8,630 nt of DNA from JAWHQP01 sp032586195 (GTDB lineage: Bacteria > Pseudomonadota > Gammaproteobacteria > Enterobacterales > Pasteurellaceae): contig JAWHQP010000023.1 in assembly GCA_032586195.1 (NCBI GenBank), positions 1 through 8,630 of the forward strand, in the 5' to 3' direction. Position 1 is the stretch's first letter, and each line of letters starts with the position of its first letter. The notes under the pieces are model-generated. The model was not told the DNA's origin and did no database searches. It worked only from the letters and a program-made list of their open reading frames with translations. The position numbers and the translations under genes were made by a program. This document shows positions 5,861-8,630 of the stretch, one piece after another.

Positions 5861-6378
5861 TCAAGCGTTGGTAGCTTCGGAAACGGCATCAACCCATTGT
5901 TGATCATTCAGTTTTGTGCCAGTCAATTTGTCGCCGCTTGCGCAAAAATCGTTCTGCTTACGACAAAGTTTTTAACCAACGATGCGTTAGCCGAGTCTTT
6001 GAAGACGGTTTTAAAATGAGCTTCGGGTGCATCCAAATCAAAAATTAAAATACCCTGGCAACAAGGATCGTTACATTCGATAACATGACTGATATTTTTA
6101 CAAGTTCGCGCAGATACTCCCGGCAGTTTCCAGTAGTCCGCTTTTATCCCAAGACGGTAGAAATGGATAATACTATCCGTATAGCAACTTTCTTTCTGTT
6201 TCATATCCGGTGGTAGGATCACTTCAAGTAACAGTTCGTGTCCAGTACGGCAGCATGCCGGATAGGCTTGTTTTAAGGTGGTGCCTTGGAGTTCTGTCAA
6301 TAACTGTACGGAGCAGTTTTTGACAGAAACGCCGATTAATGCCGATTCGTCGGGACAAAGCAACCGCTTTTTCCGTGC
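5861..6378 (-). pseudogene. iolC: C-terminal fragment of iolC (DUF2090 domain), decayed
   Basis: Intact IolC is 5-dehydro-2-deoxygluconokinase of myo-inositol catabolism. In many proteobacteria the N-terminal PfkB kinase is fused to a C-terminal aldolase-like DUF2090 domain. This minus-strand reading matches the second half of DUF2090: R-T-G-H-E-L-L-L-E-V-I, F-Y-R-L-G-I-K-A-D-Y-W-K-L, N-D-P-x-C-x-G-I-L-I, D-L-D-A-P-E-A and V-V-S-R-T-I-F-A-Q-A. There is no ATG. The frame is open to about 6414 but family sequence fades near 6370, and the whole kinase domain is absent. A TGA at 5925-5923 falls where a Trp is expected (A-A-T-N-W), and family-like sequence resumes one frame over as L-T-G-T-K-L-N-D-Q-Q-W-V-D-A-V to TGA at 5861. 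Several family glycines and an arginine look substituted (C-C-R-T-G, K-N-F-V-V-S-R). It is clearly dead. Confidence 0.78.
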
Positions 6379-6523
6379 GATAACTGCAAAACGGCTGAAA
6401 CTGATTAAATCCGGTCAAGATTTAAGCGAGGAAGATCAATATACGCTACTGATTGGCGGCAAAGTGCGGTGCCAAAACGGGGAGTTTTTACGCTATGACA
6501 ACGGGCGACTTAAAACCCATTGA
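6374..6523 (+). pseudogene. 5'-truncated small phage gene
   Basis: About 50 codons read A-I-T-A-K-R-L-K-L-I-K-S-G-Q-D-L-S, then L-L-I-G-G-K-V-R-C-Q-N-G-E-F-L-R-Y-D-N-G-R-L-K-T-H and stop. They are coding-like and overlap the next gene by 29 nt, as in packed phage operons. No ATG lies in frame. The frame stays open upstream only because it crosses into antisense iolC sequence, with GTG at 6278 as the first possible start. I infer that the real N-terminus was lost at a junction near 6364-6378, although an 81-residue fusion from GTG could be made. I do not recognise the family. Confidence 0.5.
6462..6470 (+). other. DNA uptake signal sequence (Hin type)
   Basis: AAGTGCGGT is an exact Hin-type uptake word, located inside the small truncated phage gene, where it encodes part of G-K-V-R-C. 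Its presence helps assign the host lineage. It also means this phage-derived DNA would be a preferred substrate for natural transformation. Confidence 0.75.
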
Positions 6524-6905
6524 TTTTCGCGCAGATTACTGGGGCGATTTGGGCCGGATTAGGCTGCAAATCAATGTAGGCTTTGTTGCGCGCGACAGCT
6601 GGGCAACGGCTATTTGCGTGGAGCTGGACGGGTTCACTTATCAACACAAATGGCGCCCAGACGAACGGGTAATGTTTATTGAAGAAGAGGTACGAAAATG
6701 CGTTAAAAAATCTTACCGATTAATAGATTCGGACAGTGATTTTTATACCGTGCGGCTGAAAATCGCTATTGCGGATCAGGTTATAACTTGGCAACAGGAT
6801 ATTTTAAAAACCACTTGGCAACGTCTTTACCCATGGCAGCGTATCACTATGCTGAATATTTGGGTGAGCGCGTTAGTAGAATGGGAGTTTGAGAGGATTA
6901 ATTAA
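6495..6905 (+). CDS. Hypothetical phage protein, 136 residues
   Basis: I do not recognise this gene. ATG 6495 is chosen because GGGGAG stands ten bases upstream and the resulting start (MTTGDLKPIDFRADYW) looks natural; an earlier in-frame TTG at 6453 would extend into the preceding gene. The product is rich in tryptophan and mixed in charge (E-E-E-V-R-K-C-V-K-K, W-Q-Q-D-I-L-K-T-T-W-Q-R-L-Y-P-W-Q-R), with no signal peptide or convincing membrane helix. It overlaps the preceding gene by 29 nt and the next by one base (TAATG), so it belongs to the excisionase-integrase transcript. Small genes in this position of temperate phages often act in replication, recombination or host takeover, but nothing in the sequence shows which. 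Confidence 0.7.
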   Translation: MTTGDLKPIDFRADYWGDLGRIRLQINVGFVARDSWATAICVELDGFTYQHKWRPDERVMFIEEEVRKCVKKSYRLIDSDSDFYTVRLKIAIADQVITWQQDILKTTWQRLYPWQRITMLNIWVSALVEWEFERIN

Positions 6906-7114
6906 TGAAAAATTGTGCAACTGTTTTTCAAGGCTCAGAGAACAAAAATTGTTTTTTAACTGCCGACTTTAATGATGATTCTAAATCAGAATTGTTTATT
7001 AATATTGATACAGAATATTTAGATTGGGCGGATTACCCGCCTACTTATATAACTTTAGATAAACAAACAGCCATAAAACTGGCTAATAAAATATTGGATA
7101 TGTTTAAGGATTAA
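6905..7114 (+). CDS. Small acidic hypothetical phage protein, 69 residues
   Basis: I do not recognise this gene. The ATG shares its A with the stop of the preceding gene (TAATG), which implies translational re-initiation. The stop lies two bases before the excisionase-like ATG. The protein is acidic and polar (D-F-N-D-D-S-K-S-E, I-D-T-E-Y-L-D-W-A-D-Y) with a predicted C-terminal helix (A-I-K-L-A-N-K-I-L-D-M-F-K-D). The base composition is more AT-rich than that of the P2 baseplate block. No DNA-binding motif, membrane segment or signal peptide is visible. Confidence 0.68.
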   Translation: MKNCATVFQGSENKNCFLTADFNDDSKSELFINIDTEYLDWADYPPTYITLDKQTAIKLANKILDMFKD

Positions 7115-7116
7115 CT

Positions 7117-7434
7117 ATGCAACAGCCAACCGAGAAAGCATTAACACTGAAAGAAGTAGCGGAACTGTTAAATATGAGTTATGCGGCGGTCTATAATCAT
7201 CGCCATCAATGGGGAGCGTTCCAGATGGAAGGTTCCAGTGCATGGCGGATTTATCCGTCAGATCTTGAAAATGCCCGTAAAAAGAAAAATAATGTATTTC
7301 GGTTGGCTAGGTTGACACCATCAACAGGAGAGAAACAATGTCAATCTACAAACGAAAAAACGTCTATTGGCTGGATATTACCACACCAGGTGGAGAAAGA
7401 ATTAGACGATCTACTGGCACTGAAATTAAAGTAA
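7117..7434 (+). CDS. Excisionase-like winged-helix DNA-binding protein
   Basis: In this 105-residue protein, residues 8-50 (L-T-L-K-E-V-A-E-L-L-N-M-S-Y-A-A-V-Y-N-H-R, then A-W-R-I-Y-P-S-D-L) form the MerR/AlpA-type helix-turn-helix and wing found in phage excisionases. Excisionases bend attachment-site DNA and bias integrase toward excision. AAGGA six bases upstream supports the start. It directly precedes the integrase, as excisionase genes commonly do. The last 32 codons overlap the integrase start in another frame. The tail motif C-Q-S-T-N-E-K-T-S-I-G-W-I-L and the ending V-E-K-E-L-D-D-L-L-A resemble what I recall of related excisionase-type proteins, so the overlap is probably genuine and not read-through. 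With integrase broken, its remaining role could only be regulatory. Confidence 0.77.
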   Translation: MQQPTEKALTLKEVAELLNMSYAAVYNHRHQWGAFQMEGSSAWRIYPSDLENARKKKNNVFRLARLTPSTGEKQCQSTNEKTSIGWILPHQVEKELDDLLALKLK

Positions 7435-8391
7435 AAGCCTTAGAACTACACGATAAGATAAAAGCAGAACTCTGGGATATTCACAATTTAGGCAAAAAAG
7501 TGGATCGCTTATTAACCGAAGCTCTGGTTTTATTCCTTGAAGAAGGAAAAAACGGTAAAGATTTTGACACTAAAAAACGACATGCAAAATACTGGCGTAG
7601 TGTGTTTCCAAACCGTACATTGAGTTCTTTAACAAGTGATGAAATTTTAAATCATCTGCCTACGCATAACAGCAAAAAGAAATTATTATCCTCTACGCAA
7701 AATCGCTATCGCACTTCGATAATGCACGCGTTGTCGTTAGCTTATAAGCGCGGCTGGATTGATAAGGTTCCGTATGTACCCAAGAAAGCTGAACCAAAGG
7801 TGCGAGTACGTTGGATTACTCAGCAACAAGCTAGTCTGTTAATCAACAATTTGCATTTAGAATGGATGCGTGACGTATGTTCATTTGCCCTACTCACAGG
7901 AGCCCGTATGAGAGAAATTTTATCTTTAACCTGGGATAAAATTGATTTTGCTCGTAACATTGCTATTGTGACAAATGACTTAGCTAAATCAGGTAAAGCC
8001 CGTTCATTGCCATTGAGTGATCAAGCCATGCAGTTATTACTATTACGCAAACGACAGGCAATGAAACATCAGGATTTTTTTTCATCGTTATACAGGCAAA
8101 ATGATTGGGCGTATTGATTGGTATGATTTTAAAAAGGCGTTGGATAAAAGCGGAATTGATAATTTTCGTTTTCACGATTTACGACATACCTGGGCTAGCT
8201 GGCATGTTCAGGCCGGAACTCCACTTTACACGCTTAAAGAAATGGGCGGTTGGGAAACACTGGAAATAGTGAAAAAATATGCCCACTTAAATGCTGATCA
8301 TATGTTGCAGTTTGCAAACCATGTCACATTTATGACACAAGAAAGTAATTTTCAACAAGAAGAAGATTTGAAGAAAATCGTAACCTATTGA
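7338..8391 (+). pseudogene. int: Tyrosine-type phage integrase, split by a frameshift
   Basis: The protein catalyses site-specific recombination between attP and the tRNA-Trp attB. ATG 7338 follows AGGAG with good spacing. The first frame (259 residues, stop at 8115-8117) has the N-terminal arm-binding segment (Y-K-R-K-N-V-Y-W-L-D-I-T-T-P-G-G-E-R-I-R), a SAM-like core-binding domain, catalytic R190 (L-L-T-G-A-R-M-R-E) and the lysine region A-K-S-G-K-A-R-S-L-P-L. The other frame supplies F-H-D-L-R-H-T-W-A-S-W with catalytic H and R, G-G-W-E-T, and the nucleophile Tyr in V-K-K-Y-A-H-L, to TGA at 8389-8391. Removing one T from the T8 run at 8075-8082 joins them as H-Q-D-F-F-H-R-Y-T-G-K-M-I-G-R-I-D-W, a 350-residue protein of normal length. 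As written, the catalytic domain is cut before HxxR and Tyr. The gene ends 17 bp from the tRNA. Confidence 0.88.
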
Positions 8392-8405
8392 AATACAACA
8401 CTTTA

Positions 8406-8449
8406 AAATGGCAGGGGCGGAGAGGCTCGAACTCCCAACACCCGGTTTT
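8406..8449. repeat. attR core (44-bp repeat inside tRNA-Trp)
   Basis: This is identical to 89-132. It lies within the functional tRNA-Trp copy, so the element supplied the tRNA's 3' part on integration and kept the gene intact. The strand exchange must lie within these 44 bp. Integrase sits immediately to the left, as expected for the int-proximal end. Confidence 0.93.
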
Positions 8450-8484
8450 GGAGACCGGTGCTCTACCAATTGAACTACGCCCCT
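8409..8484 (-). tRNA. tRNA-Trp (anticodon CCA)
   Basis: This 76-nt cloverleaf on the minus strand has an acceptor beginning AGGGGCG, an anticodon loop CTCCAAA with anticodon CCA, the T-loop GTTCGAG, and an encoded 3' CCA. It decodes UGG. It lies 17 bp after tRNA-Asp in the tail of the rRNA operon (5S, tRNA-Asp, tRNA-Trp), the same order as E. coli rrnC. It is the attachment gene of the element, which lies directly downstream. Confidence 0.97.
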
Positions 8485-8501
8485 AGATAGATATGAATAA
8501 G

Positions 8502-8578
8502 TGGCGGAATGGACGGGACTCGAACCCGCGCCCCCCTGCGTGACAGGCAGGTATTCTAACCAGCTGAACTACCACTCC
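8502..8578 (-). tRNA. tRNA-Asp (anticodon GUC)
   Basis: This 77-nt cloverleaf on the minus strand has an acceptor beginning GGAGTGG pairing with CCATTCC (one G-U), an anticodon loop containing GTC, the T-loop GTTCGAG, and encoded CCA. It is very close to E. coli tRNA-Asp. It sits 14 bp after the 5S rRNA end and is co-transcribed with the rRNA operon. Confidence 0.97.
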
Positions 8579-8592
8579 GATAAAATAAAATT

Positions 8593-8630
8593 ATTCCCTG
8601 GCGGTGACCTACTCTCACATGGGGATGCCC
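8593..8630 (-). rRNA. 5S rRNA, 3' end only
   Basis: Read on the minus strand, this gives GGGCATCCCCATGTGAGAG then TAGGTCACCGCCAGGGAAT, the conserved 3' region of gammaproteobacterial 5S rRNA (helix IV/V and the closing strand). The gene continues past the window edge. The exact 3' end is set by analogy with E. coli and may be off by a few bases. Confidence 0.93.

Larger units (their letters stand above)
89..8449. mobile_element. Degraded mosaic prophage remnant in tRNA-Trp, with metabolic cargo
   Basis: The element is bounded by a perfect 44-bp direct repeat made of the 3' part of tRNA-Trp. A tyrosine integrase lies immediately inside the right repeat, the usual arrangement for tRNA-targeting elements. 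Inside are a P2-type terminase fragment, a toxin-antitoxin pair, P2 baseplate genes V, W, J and a cut I, a non-phage inositol-linked block on the minus strand, and an excisionase-integrase operon. The terminase fragment points left and V-W-J-I points right, as in P2, where PQ and the later tail operons diverge; the capsid and lysis genes between them are gone. Sheath, tube, portal, capsid and replication genes are absent, and the integrase and toxin frames are broken. It is therefore probably immobile. The right end may come from a different phage than the P2-type left end. Confidence 0.88.

Noticed and set aside
3206..6388. AACTGCA occurring near both edges of the cargo block (3206-3212 and 6382-6388), as a possible target-site duplication
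   Set aside because: Seven bases in AT-rich DNA is weak, and no terminal inverted repeats or transposase accompany it. Joining the outer sequences does not restore a gene.
6224..6418. Minus-strand open frame of 64 codons overlapping the iolC remnant
   Set aside because: It has no family resemblance, while the overlapping frame carries clear DUF2090 motifs. It is a shadow frame.
8300..8345. Small hairpin TGTCA/TGACA near the integrase 3' end as a terminator for the rRNA operon
   Set aside because: It has a five-base stem, no T tract on the minus strand, and lies within coding sequence.
1..8630. CRISPR array, insertion sequence or retron-like element
   Set aside because: I found no regularly spaced direct repeats, no transposase frame with terminal inverted repeats, and no reverse transcriptase motif.

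Overview
The window is chromosomal DNA from a member of the Pasteurellaceae. Two exact copies of the Hin-type DNA uptake word AAGTGCGGT (6462-6470, and reverse-complemented at 1195-1203) point to the Haemophilus/Aggregatibacter/Pasteurella/Basfia side of the family; I cannot name the species. At the right edge, on the minus strand, lies the 3' end of an rRNA operon: a partial 5S rRNA followed by tRNA-Asp(GUC) and tRNA-Trp(CCA).

An integrated element uses tRNA-Trp as its attachment gene. A perfect 44-bp direct repeat (89-132 and 8406-8449) copies the 3' part of the tRNA, from the anticodon loop to CCA, and brackets about 8.3 kb. Bases 1-88 are the displaced downstream flank and show no gene. 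The element is a degraded mosaic. From the left it holds a fragment of a P2-type terminase gene (minus strand) cut exactly at attL; a HigB/HigA-type toxin-antitoxin operon whose toxin is frameshifted; and an orphan P2 baseplate block V-W-J-I (plus strand), with I cut after about 80 codons.

The middle (about 3205-6375) does not look like phage. It is a minus-strand metabolic block: the decayed C-terminal half of iolC (5-dehydro-2-deoxygluconokinase, myo-inositol catabolism) with its own terminator, then an intact two-gene operon for an inositol-monophosphatase-family phosphatase and an organophosphate-antiporter-type MFS transporter. A good candidate CRP-dependent promoter and two inverted-repeat structures precede this operon, and a T-rich terminator follows it. 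I infer that this is a piece of an inositol or inositol-phosphate utilisation locus captured between two phage fragments.

The right part (6374-8391, plus strand) is a tightly packed phage early-type operon: a 5'-truncated small gene, two unrecognised small genes, an excisionase-like winged-helix protein, and a tyrosine integrase whose start overlaps the excisionase gene by 97 nt. The integrase is split by one extra T in a T8 run. With no intact integrase, terminase, capsid or tail tube/sheath, the element is probably a grounded remnant. The parts that still look functional are the antitoxin, the phosphatase-transporter operon, perhaps the small early genes, and the host tRNA and rRNA genes.
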